NCBI GenBank assembly: GCA_009904025.1
Contig: WYEE01000089.1
Location: 1-11,040 of the forward strand
Reading direction: 5' to 3'
Length of the DNA: 11,040 nucleotides
Origin: Thermogladius sp.
Lineage (GTDB): Archaea; Thermoproteota; Thermoprotei_A; Sulfolobales; Desulfurococcaceae
Shown piece by piece: positions 1 through 5,670 of this stretch. The translations under genes and the position numbers were made by a program. Below the pieces are notes generated by a model. That model made no database searches, was not told the DNA's origin, and saw only the letters and a list, made by a program, of their open reading frames with translations. Position 1 is the first letter of the stretch; every line of letters starts with the position of its first letter.

Positions 1-939
1 CTCGAGGTCGAGGACCTCTGGGTCAAGTACTTCACTCTCACAGGCGTAGTCAACGCTGTCTCAGGGGTCTCGTTCAAGCTGGGGAGGGGGGAGATGCTGG
101 CGGTGGTCGGGGAGAGCGGTAGCGGTAAGTCGACCCTCGGCTACGCCCTCCTGAACATGGTGCCGAAGCCGGGGAGGGTTGTGAAGGGGAGGGTGTTGCT
201 CGGCGACGTGGACGTCTTGAAGCTGAGCCCCGAGGAGCTCAGGCGGTTCAGGGGCTCGAGGATCTCCCTCATCTTCCAAGACCCGTTCACAACACTAGAC
301 CCCTTGAGGAAGATAAGGGACCAGTTCGTCGAGTTCCTCATGGAGCACGGGCTCGACGAGGCCTCAGCTTACAGGACTGCGGGGAAGTACATTGAGGCGG
401 TCGGCCTCCCGGGCAGGGTCTTGGACTCATACCCCCACCAGCTGAGCGGGGGGCAGAAGCAGAGGGTCGCTATAGCCATGGCCATCAGCCTGAACCCCGA
501 GGTCGTGGTGGCCGACGAGCCAACCACGGCGTTAGACGTGATCGTGCAGAGGCAGATAATGGATTTAATAGACGAGGTCAAGAGGAAGTACAAGTCGTCC
601 TTCATACTCATAACCCACGACCTCTCCCTAGCACTCGAGAGAGCCGACACGGTGATGGTGATGTACGGCGGCTACGTAATGGAGATGGCCGGCAGGGATG
701 AGTTAGCTGGGAGAATGCTACACCCCTACACGAGGGCCCTATTCGAATCACTGCCCCGCCTGGGGCAGAGGACGTTGCCCAAGTCTCTCCCAGGCAACCC
801 GCCAGACCTGAGGAACCCGCCGCCCGGATGCGTCTTCCACCCGAGATGCCCTAGGGCCACCGAGGAGTGCAGGAGGGAGAGGCCAACGCTGGTGGAAGCC
901 TCGAGAAACCACTTCGTCTCATGCCTCCACCCGGGGTGA
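1..939 (+). CDS. dppD: Peptide/oligosaccharide ABC transporter ATPase, DppD/OppD type (5' end cut)
   Basis: This is the first of two nucleotide-binding subunits of a Dpp/Opp-family importer, which hydrolyses ATP on the cytoplasmic side to drive uptake of peptides or, in many archaea, oligosaccharides. The frame is open from base 1, so the start codon and probably only a few residues are missing; 312 residues are present. Counting from the first in-window residue: Walker A GESGSGKST at 37-45, Q-loop Gln93, signature LSGGQ at 148-152, Walker B ending DEP at 172-174, and switch His206. The C-terminal oligopeptide-transporter domain carries LHPYT and four cysteines (277, 283, 290, 308), a pattern associated with an iron-sulfur site in some DppD proteins. 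It lies 4 bases before the partner ATPase, so they are surely co-transcribed; permease and binding-protein genes are expected to the left. The family is certain; the substrate cannot be read from the sequence. Confidence 0.95.
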   Translation, partial: LEVEDLWVKYFTLTGVVNAVSGVSFKLGRGEMLAVVGESGSGKSTLGYALLNMVPKPGRVVKGRVLLGDVDVLKLSPEELRRFRGSRISLIFQDPFTTLDPLRKIRDQFVEFLMEHGLDEASAYRTAGKYIEAVGLPGRVLDSYPHQLSGGQKQRVAIAMAISLNPEVVVADEPTTALDVIVQRQIMDLIDEVKRKYKSSFILITHDLSLALERADTVMVMYGGYVMEMAGRDELAGRMLHPYTRALFESLPRLGQRTLPKSLPGNPPDLRNPPPGCVFHPRCPRATEECRRERPTLVEASRNHFVSCLHPG

Positions 940-943
940 TGCC

Positions 944-1912
944 ATGGCGGGTTTAGTCGAGTTGAGGAATGTTACAATGGACTTCGAGACAGGCTTCTTC
1001 GGGAGGAGGAAGAGGGTTAGGGCTGTAGACAACGTGACCCTCACCATCGGGAGGGGCGAGATATACGGGCTTGTAGGGGAGAGCGGGAGCGGCAAGTCAA
1101 CTATAGGGAGGGTAACCCTCAGGATCTACAAGCCCACGAGGGGCAGGGTGTTCTTCGACGGGGTCGACATAACTGACATGAGGGAGAGGGAGCTGAGGAA
1201 GATGAGGAGGAGGATGCAGCTGATACCCCAAGACCCCTACAGCGCTATAAACCCGGCTCAAACCATCGGCGAGGCGATCGCGGAGCCCCTGGTAGTCCAC
1301 GAGAAGATGAGCTGGAGGGAGGCCTTGGAGGCAGCGGCTAAAGCGCTCGAGGAGGTCGGCTTAACACCGGCGAGCGACTTCATCGGCAGGAGGCCCCGGG
1401 AGCTGAGCGGGGGGCAGTTGCAGAGGGCGGTGATAGCGAGGTCGATGATACTCAGGCCGGATTACGTTGTGGCCGACGAGCCTACCAGCAATCTAGACGC
1501 CTCTATAAGGGCTTCCATTGTAAAGCTCCTACTAGACTTCAAGGAGAGGTATGGGGCCTCAATGCTCTTCATAACACACGACATAGTCTTGATCAGCCTC
1601 ATAGCCAACAGGATCGGCGTCCTCTACCTCGGGCAACTAGTGGAGGAGGGGCCGGCTGAGGAGGTCGTGGATAAGCCGCTGCACCCGTACACTAAAGCCC
1701 TCCTGACAGCGATACCCCTCGCGGGCGGGAGGCCGGATTTGGAGAAAGTCTACTTGAGGGGCGAGATAGGGGATCCCTCAAACCCCCCGAGCGGCTGCCG
1801 GCTACACCCGAGATGCCCCTTCGCGACGGAAAAGTGTAGTAGGGAGGAGCCCCCCTTGGTCGAGGTGGGTAAGGGGAGGTTTGTTAGATGCTGGCTGTAC
1901 TCGAAGAGCTGA
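944..1912 (+). CDS. dppF: Peptide/oligosaccharide ABC transporter ATPase, DppF/OppF type
   Basis: This is the second ATPase subunit of the same importer, expected to form a heterodimer with the preceding gene product under the permease pair. The 322 residues show Walker A GESGSGKST at 45-53, Q-loop Gln96, signature LSGGQ at 154-158, Walker B ending DEP at 178-180, and switch His212. The C-terminal domain again has LHPYT and four cysteines (285, 291, 298, 316). The ATG at 944 sits just after a strong ribosome binding site (GGGGTGAT, overlapping the upstream stop), which supports this start and translational coupling. Length is normal for the family. It is the last gene of its operon: the next gene is on the opposite strand after a gap of about 190 bases. 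All catalytic motifs are intact, so it should be active. Confidence 0.95.
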   Translation: MAGLVELRNVTMDFETGFFGRRKRVRAVDNVTLTIGRGEIYGLVGESGSGKSTIGRVTLRIYKPTRGRVFFDGVDITDMRERELRKMRRRMQLIPQDPYSAINPAQTIGEAIAEPLVVHEKMSWREALEAAAKALEEVGLTPASDFIGRRPRELSGGQLQRAVIARSMILRPDYVVADEPTSNLDASIRASIVKLLLDFKERYGASMLFITHDIVLISLIANRIGVLYLGQLVEEGPAEEVVDKPLHPYTKALLTAIPLAGGRPDLEKVYLRGEIGDPSNPPSGCRLHPRCPFATEKCSREEPPLVEVGKGRFVRCWLYSKS

Positions 1913-2099
1913 CGGTACTAGGGGCATCCCTCATCTCATGTATTCCAAGCCAAAACCTATTCACAGAGTGGAGGTGAACAAGCAACCTTTACCCGAGCCT
2001 GGCTTCCATCCCCATACGTGCGGGGTTGAGTCAGGGTCGAAAAGGCTTCTACAATAGACTGGGCTGAGGGTGAAGTGCTACACGTCATTTGAAAGGTTG
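1913..2099. other. Intergenic region between convergent genes
   Basis: This 187-base stretch separates the 3' ends of the ABC ATPase gene (+) and the thioredoxin-like gene (-). No clear T-rich terminator was seen. It contains a 39-codon plus-strand ORF (ATG 1938 to TAG 2057) with no recognisable domain and no good ribosome binding site, which is not called as a gene. Bases 2004-2017 (TTCCATCCCCATAC) recur exactly at 7741-7754, in another gap. Confidence 0.5.
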
Positions 2100-2630
2100 T
2101 TAGCCCTGTGAGGATAGGTATTCCTCGATGGCCCTGGCCAACTCGTCCATCCTCTTCACCCCCTCTATCTTCCTCGACCTTGCTACCCTCTTCTCGGAGT
2201 CAACGCTCATTATCAGAGTGGTGGGGGATGCGTGCACGTCGAATTTCTCGAAGGCCCTAGACGCGGCGTTGCTGTTACAGTCCCTGCTGAACCAGTTGCA
2301 GAGGGCGATCAGGTAGGTGCACGGGTATGTGTCGCCGATCAACTTCACGAAGGGGTACCAGTACATGTCGTAGACGCGGCAGGCCGGGCACTTCGCGTTG
2401 TCGAAGTAGACGACGTAGTTGCCTGGCTCAAGCCTCTGCGTGAAGTCTTCTTCGTCAACCCACTCCAGGACCCACCTACCCTTATCCCTCGAGTACTTGT
2501 AGATGCCGTGTGGCGAGTCAACGTCAACCTGCTCAACTTCCAGGCCGGGCTGGGCTTTACCCGGGCTCGCCTTCTCCTCGGCTTTAAGCAACCTCCTCAG
2601 AATACCGATAAACAGATCCCTATCCTCCAA
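2100..2630 (-). CDS. Thioredoxin-fold protein with CPAC motif
   Basis: This is a probable disulfide oxidoreductase. Taking the TTG at 2630 as start gives 176 residues. A beta strand at 72-76 leads into the active-site-like motif CPAC at 81-84, followed by a helix. A Ser-Pro-Thr at 135-137 fits the cis-proline loop of the thioredoxin fold, and the C terminus is helical. Three further cysteines (104, 111, 118) lie between motif and cis-proline. The first 60 residues are charged and unrecognised. An upstream ATG at 2718-2720 would add 30 residues, including a weak signal-peptide-like stretch. TTG 2630 is preferred because GGTGA at 2638-2642 lies 7 bases before it, and because the longer form runs through the AT-rich promoter region and overlaps the divergent gene. 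With the longer start it could be exported; with this one it is cytosolic. The partner protein is unknown. Confidence 0.75.
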   Translation of the reverse strand: MEDRDLFIGILRRLLKAEEKASPGKAQPGLEVEQVDVDSPHGIYKYSRDKGRWVLEWVDEEDFTQRLEPGNYVVYFDNAKCPACRVYDMYWYPFVKLIGDTYPCTYLIALCNWFSRDCNSNAASRAFEKFDVHASPTTLIMSVDSEKRVARSRKIEGVKRMDELARAIEEYLSSQG

Positions 2631-2637
2631 GCCTGGT

Positions 2638-2642
2638 TCACC
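2638..2642 (-). promoter_or_regulatory. Ribosome binding site deciding the TTG 2630 start
   Basis: On the minus strand the sequence reads GGTGA followed by 7 bases and then TTG. It matches the archaeal anti-Shine-Dalgarno complement (GGTGATC). This is the main reason for choosing the shorter form of the thioredoxin-like protein. Confidence 0.5.
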
Positions 2643-2655
2643 GGTGGCTGAAACA

Positions 2656-2664
2656 TTAATATAA
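2656..2664 (+). promoter_or_regulatory. TATA-like box for the alcohol dehydrogenase gene
   Basis: TTAATATAA is centred near 2660. Archaeal transcription starts about 26 bases downstream, here near 2686, giving a leader of about 16 bases that includes GGCGATC (2694-2700) before the TTG at 2702. The divergent gene's TATA-like box lies at 2675-2682, so the two core promoters overlap. Confidence 0.45.
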
Positions 2665-2674
2665 CTAGCAGTGA

Positions 2675-2682
2675 TTATAAAT
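2675..2682 (-). promoter_or_regulatory. TATA-like box for the thioredoxin-like gene
   Basis: Read on the minus strand, bases 2682-2675 give ATTTATAA. A start about 26 bases downstream falls near 2653, leaving a leader of roughly 23 bases that carries the GGTGA ribosome binding site and reaches TTG 2630. The same bases on the plus strand read TTATAAAT, so the box could also fire toward the dehydrogenase as a near-leaderless promoter. Confidence 0.45.
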
Positions 2683-2701
2683 TGTAAGCAGGCGGCGATC
2701 C

Positions 2702-3868
2702 TTGGAAACCTTGAAAACATTCAGGGTCTACAACGGTGGGATTGAGCTCGTATTCGGCCCCAGCAGCCTGGCCGAGCTGAGGCGTGTACTAGCATCCATG
2801 AAGAGGCCTCTAATCGTCACTGGCAGCAGGTCTGCTAGGGAGAGCGGCGCGCTGGGGGAGGTGGCGAGGGTGCTGGATGAGAGCGGTGTAGGCTACGTGG
2901 TCTACGATAAGGCTAGGCCTAACCCGACTGTGGAGGAGGCCGAGGACCTGGCCAGGTTCTACGAGGCCGAGGGCTGCGGGGGCTTCATAGCGATAGGTGG
3001 TGGGAGCGTTATTGACCTGGCTAAATCGGCTAGAGCCCTTGTGGCGGGTGGGGGTGGGATACTGGACTACTTTTACGGGGTTAGGCAGCCGCCGAGGGTG
3101 AAGCCCACCCTGGTAGCAGTCAACCTGACCCACGGGACGGGGAGCGAGGCGGATAGGTTCGCTGTGCTGACCCACGAGGCCGAGGTGGAGAAGAGGGGTT
3201 TCCCAGCCGGCTACCCGGACTACAGCGTGGACGACCCTAGGTACACTCTAACCCTACCCTTAAACCAGTCGATATACACCAGCGTTGACGCGCTATCCCA
3301 CGTGATCGAGGCGTCGACCTCCAGGCTCTCCAGCCCGTTCGTCGAGGCTATCGCCGTTGAGGCGGCTGAGAAGATATTCGCCAACCTACCGAGAGTCGTG
3401 GAGAACCCCCGGGACTTGGAGGCGAGGTACTGGCTACTCTACGCCTCCATGCTGGGCGGGGTAGCCATAGACCACGCCCTGACACACCTCGGCCACGGCC
3501 TCGAGCACCTGCTCAGCGCGTACAACCCCAGGCTACCCCACGGGGCTGGGCTTGCTATAATACACTCCAAGCTCATCGAGGAGATCTACAGGGCCAGGCC
3601 CCTGGAGGCGTGGAGGATCCTCTCAAACCTCGACCCCTCCCTGAGGCCCAGGCCCGAGGACGCTGGGAGGGCTGGGGAGGCGTTCAGGGGCTTCCTGGCT
3701 AGAGTAGGGTTCAAGGAGACCCTGGGCGACTACGGCTTCACACGAGGCGAGGTTGAGAGGTTGTTCAGGATGATACTCGTGAAGGAGGGTATGAGGAGGT
3801 ACATTGACCTAGCCCCCTTCAAAGTCGGCGAGGAGCTCTTGAAGGAGATAGCTTCGAGCCTAGTTTAG
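2702..3868 (+). CDS. Iron-containing (group III) alcohol dehydrogenase
   Basis: This is an NAD(P)-dependent, Fe(II)-type alcohol/aldehyde oxidoreductase of 388 residues, the usual length. An N-terminal Rossmann-like domain carries the glycine-rich GGGSVIDLAKS at 99-109. The helical C-terminal domain supplies all four expected metal ligands: Asp196 and His200 (in DALSH), His265 (in HGLEH) and His280 (in PHG). The nucleotide-site loop HGTGSE at 144-149 is a variant of the common TAGTGSE. The start is a TTG preceded by GGCGATC; another in-frame TTG lies 9 bases on. In fermenting hyperthermophiles such enzymes are usually proposed to dispose of excess reductant by reducing aldehydes, but the substrate cannot be read here. 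It is divergent from the thioredoxin-like gene and 63 bases ahead of the superoxide reductase gene, which has its own probable promoter. Confidence 0.93.
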   Translation: METLKTFRVYNGGIELVFGPSSLAELRRVLASMKRPLIVTGSRSARESGALGEVARVLDESGVGYVVYDKARPNPTVEEAEDLARFYEAEGCGGFIAIGGGSVIDLAKSARALVAGGGGILDYFYGVRQPPRVKPTLVAVNLTHGTGSEADRFAVLTHEAEVEKRGFPAGYPDYSVDDPRYTLTLPLNQSIYTSVDALSHVIEASTSRLSSPFVEAIAVEAAEKIFANLPRVVENPRDLEARYWLLYASMLGGVAIDHALTHLGHGLEHLLSAYNPRLPHGAGLAIIHSKLIEEIYRARPLEAWRILSNLDPSLRPRPEDAGRAGEAFRGFLARVGFKETLGDYGFTRGEVERLFRMILVKEGMRRYIDLAPFKVGEELLKEIASSLV

Positions 3869-3877
3869 TAAAGCTAA

Positions 3878-3886
3878 CTTTATTAA
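3878..3886 (+). promoter_or_regulatory. TATA-like box of the superoxide reductase operon
   Basis: CTTTATTAA is centred near 3882, so transcription would begin near 3908. That leaves a short leader with GGTGG (3922-3926) 5 bases before the ATG at 3932. The 63-base gap after the dehydrogenase gene fits an independent promoter. Confidence 0.5.
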
Positions 3887-3893
3887 CTCCAAT

Positions 3894-3911
3894 CCTAATC
3901 TAAAGGTTAGG
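3894..3911. promoter_or_regulatory. Inverted repeat at the predicted superoxide reductase start site
   Basis: CCTAATC and GGTTAGG, separated by TAAA, form a near-perfect inverted repeat with one G-T pairing. It overlaps the predicted transcription start, where archaeal repressors often bind. It is a candidate operator, possibly for the Lrp-type regulator encoded in the same operon, or a small RNA hairpin. This is suggestive only. Confidence 0.3.
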
Positions 3912-3931
3912 AAAGTGAAATGGTGGATTAG

Positions 3932-4306
3932 ATGAGCGAGCTTGGAGGCCTCATATACACGCCGCAGAGGGCTAGCGGCGAGGCTGTAAGCAAGGTTGAA
4001 TCCCACACCCCCAGGATTCAGGCACCCGATAAAGTCGGTAAGAACACTGTGTTCAAGGTTAGAGTGGAGGTTGGCCCCCACCCGAACACTGTTGAGCACA
4101 GTATAAGGTGGGTTGAGCTCTACTTCAAGGAGGATGGCAGGGCATTCAACCCTGTTCTACTAGGCAGGTTTGTCTTCGAGCCAGTGTACTCCGAGCCGGC
4201 GGTCGAGGTCTCGCTGAAGCTTGGGAAGAGCGGTAAGTTGATCGCCTTAGCCTACTGCAACCTACACGGCTTGTGGGAGTCGTCGAAGGATATCAAGGTC
4301 GAGTAA
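3932..4306 (+). CDS. sor: Superoxide reductase, neelaredoxin type (one-iron)
   Basis: Reduces superoxide to hydrogen peroxide in the cytoplasm without making oxygen, the normal defence of anaerobes. The 124 residues form the single catalytic domain; the extra N-terminal desulforedoxin iron domain of two-iron enzymes is absent. All ligands of the catalytic Fe(His)4Cys centre can be assigned: His25, His50 and His56 (in HPNTVEHSIRW), Cys109 and His112 (in CNLHGLWE). Glu23, the sixth ligand in the oxidised state, is present. The canonical EKHxP motif is here ESHTP: the conserved lysine is Ser24. The start ATG has GGTGG 5 bases upstream. It is the first gene of a three-gene unit with a CxxC protein and an Lrp-type regulator. 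Electrons usually come from rubredoxin, but no rubredoxin gene lies in this window. Confidence 0.93.
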   Translation: MSELGGLIYTPQRASGEAVSKVESHTPRIQAPDKVGKNTVFKVRVEVGPHPNTVEHSIRWVELYFKEDGRAFNPVLLGRFVFEPVYSEPAVEVSLKLGKSGKLIALAYCNLHGLWESSKDIKVE

Positions 4307-4319
4307 AGGGTGCTCCAAA

Positions 4320-4631
4320 TTGGCTTTAGACAAAAAGTATTTTTTCACACTTAAATCCATAGAGTATTACAACAGGTTCCGCTCCCCGGAGGCTGAGGCT
4401 AGGCTCCTCGAGTACAGGGGGGACGGGATCGTTGTAGTGGAGTTCAAGGGGTCATTCTGCCAGACCTGCGGTGTCAGAGACTGGGTTGAAGACCTGGCGT
4501 ACGTGATGAAGAGCCTGGGCGGTGACGCTGTCCTCGAGGAGTACATTGAGCCGGAGGGCGGGGAGGATTATAAGAGGGTAGGCGTCTTCAAGGTAACGAG
4601 AACACCGGAGGGCGATCCCGGGGAATGGTAG
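4320..4631 (+). CDS. Small CxxC protein of unknown family, possible redox partner
   Basis: I do not recognise this 103-residue protein. The TTG start at 4320 is supported by GGTG (4309-4312) 7 bases upstream. After a charged, aromatic N-terminal part, a beta-like stretch (37-42, IVVVEF) leads into Cys47-Gln-Thr-Cys50 and then a long helix (about 52-64) and a second strand. That resembles the front half of a thioredoxin fold (strand, CxxC, helix), but there is no cis-proline and the chain is short; the cysteines could equally bind metal. It lies 13 bases after the superoxide reductase gene, and its last 7 bases overlap the Lrp-type regulator, so the three genes are almost certainly one transcript. 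A role in electron delivery or redox sensing for its neighbours is inference from position and the CxxC only. Confidence 0.8.
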   Translation: MALDKKYFFTLKSIEYYNRFRSPEAEARLLEYRGDGIVVVEFKGSFCQTCGVRDWVEDLAYVMKSLGGDAVLEEYIEPEGGEDYKRVGVFKVTRTPEGDPGEW

Positions 4632-5062
4632 ACGAAATAGACTTGAAGATCATAGAGAGGCTCGCAGTGAACGCTAGGGCGACATACAGCGAGATAGCCT
4701 CGGAGGTAGGGTTAAGCGATGTCGCCGTGATGAAGAGGATTAGGAGGCTGGAGCAGGAGGGCGTTATAAGGAAGTACACTGTCATCGTAGACCCAGCTAA
4801 GCTCGGTTTCAGCAAAGTCAGCTTAACAGGCATCAACGTCGCGCCGGACAAGCTCTTCGACGTGGTAGAGGAGTTGAAGAAGAGGGATTACGTCAAGCAG
4901 CTCCTCGTGACTTCCGGAGACCACTCCCTCATAGCGCTGGTATTCGCCAGGTCGTCGGAGGAGATGATTAGGATACACGACGAGATATCGAGGATAGACG
5001 GGGTACTCAAAGTATACCCAGCCATAGTCAGCGACATAGTTAAAGACGAGGCGAGAATCTAG
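4625..5062 (+). CDS. Lrp/AsnC-family transcriptional regulator
   Basis: DNA-binding regulator of the feast/famine type, 145 residues, standard length. The N-terminal winged helix-turn-helix spans about 4-50, with the recognition helix in SDVAVMKRIRRLEQEG at 31-46 followed by the wing GVIRKYT. The C-terminal RAM ligand-binding and oligomerisation domain spans about 63-140 and includes the loop VTSGDHSLIALV at 95-106. The ATG at 4625 overlaps the end of the CxxC gene by 7 bases, implying translational coupling. Its place in the superoxide reductase operon suggests local control, perhaps autoregulation through the inverted repeat at 3894-3911; the effector is unknown. No cysteines are present, so it cannot sense redox by thiol chemistry itself. 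Confidence 0.93.
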   Translation: MVDEIDLKIIERLAVNARATYSEIASEVGLSDVAVMKRIRRLEQEGVIRKYTVIVDPAKLGFSKVSLTGINVAPDKLFDVVEELKKRDYVKQLLVTSGDHSLIALVFARSSEEMIRIHDEISRIDGVLKVYPAIVSDIVKDEARI

Positions 5063-5158
5063 GCATTCCCTGAATCATTGTTCCCAGAAGCAATCCCGGC
5101 GTAGGTCACAGGTGCGGGTTATACTTCCTAGAGACGATTGTGATACCCTTTCTGGTTT

Positions 5159-5431
5159 TCACATCAAGTAATTCTTGAACAAATTTTCATACTCGCCATC
5201 ACCCTTAATTAGGAGAAGGGGCGCTTTAATTCTCAGGTATACGAGTTGAGTCATCACTATTATAGAGAACCCTACTATCGTGAGTTATAAGAGCATTGCT
5301 TGCAGGGGCGCAAAATATATTGAAGCTAAAGCCACTGCCAGTATTCCAATTATTCCCGCGATCATAAGGGTTTTCCTAAGTTTGTTAAGCCTCAATAGTT
5401 TCTCTTTACTCCTATTAACGGATCGAACCAT
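5159..5431 (-). pseudogene. Small two-helix membrane protein gene broken by one in-frame TAA
   Basis: On the minus strand an ATG at 5431 opens a 48-residue frame ending in TAA at 5285-5287; the same frame continues for 42 more residues to TGA at 5159-5161. Read through, it looks like one small protein: a basic N terminus (KEKLLRLNKLRKT, 9-21), a hydrophobic segment at 22-40 (starts LMIAGIIGIL), a short link, a second hydrophobic segment just after the stop (LTIVGFSIIVMTQLVYL), then a charged tail with GDGEYENL. The stop falls in the link between the two helices. The gene could have been lost by a single base change, the TAA could be a sequencing error, or the first part alone could be a 48-residue one-helix protein. 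The family is not recognised. A TAG lies 4 codons upstream of the ATG, so the start is bounded. The DNA here is visibly more AT-rich than its neighbours. Confidence 0.5.
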
Positions 5432-5642
5432 CTCGATGAACTATAATATCATGCTCTCTACAGGCGATACTAGAGTCAACCACGTTGCTGGTGATGGAGA
5501 GAAGGCCTTGTGTAGTCGAAGGATTGGAACTAGGTAAGAAGACTTGAAGGAAGGCATACCACCTTTCTCAAAAGATAGGTAAGGTTTACGAGTAGGGGAT
5601 AGGTGCTTGGTGGATATAGGTTCTAGAACAGGAGGAGCACTG

Positions 5643-5649
5643 TTAAATA
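5643..5649 (+). promoter_or_regulatory. TATA-like box predicting a leaderless transcript
   Basis: TTAAATA, centred near 5646, places transcription start at about 5672, right at the ATG (5671) of the next gene. No ribosome binding site precedes that ATG (the sequence is AAAAAACTAGA), which agrees with leaderless translation, common for first genes in Crenarchaeota. Confidence 0.5.
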
Positions 5650-5670
5650 GCTTGAGTTGAAAAAACTAGA

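Larger units (their letters stand above)
5063..5670. other. AT-richer gap around the broken membrane-protein gene
   Basis: Between the Lrp-type gene and the phosphoribosyltransferase-like gene there is no intact gene of normal size. The minus-strand remnant at 5159-5431 fills the middle. The plus-strand GTG-started frame at 5280-5537 is antisense to that remnant and shows no protein-like pattern. Bases 5063-5158 and 5432-5640 hold nothing I can name. A TATA-like box for the next gene lies at 5643-5649. Confidence 0.5.

Noticed and set aside
1938..2057. 39-codon plus-strand ORF after the ABC ATPase genes
   Set aside because: No domain, no good ribosome binding site, and it contains the 14-base repeat; short frames like this are common by chance.
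2232..2651. 139-codon plus-strand frame opposite the thioredoxin-like gene
   Set aside because: Shadow of the minus-strand gene, which has the CPAC motif, cis-proline loop and ribosome binding site.
5280..5537. GTG-started plus-strand frame of 85 codons
   Set aside because: It lies antisense to the more protein-like two-helix remnant, has no ribosome binding site, and its composition is irregular with no domain.
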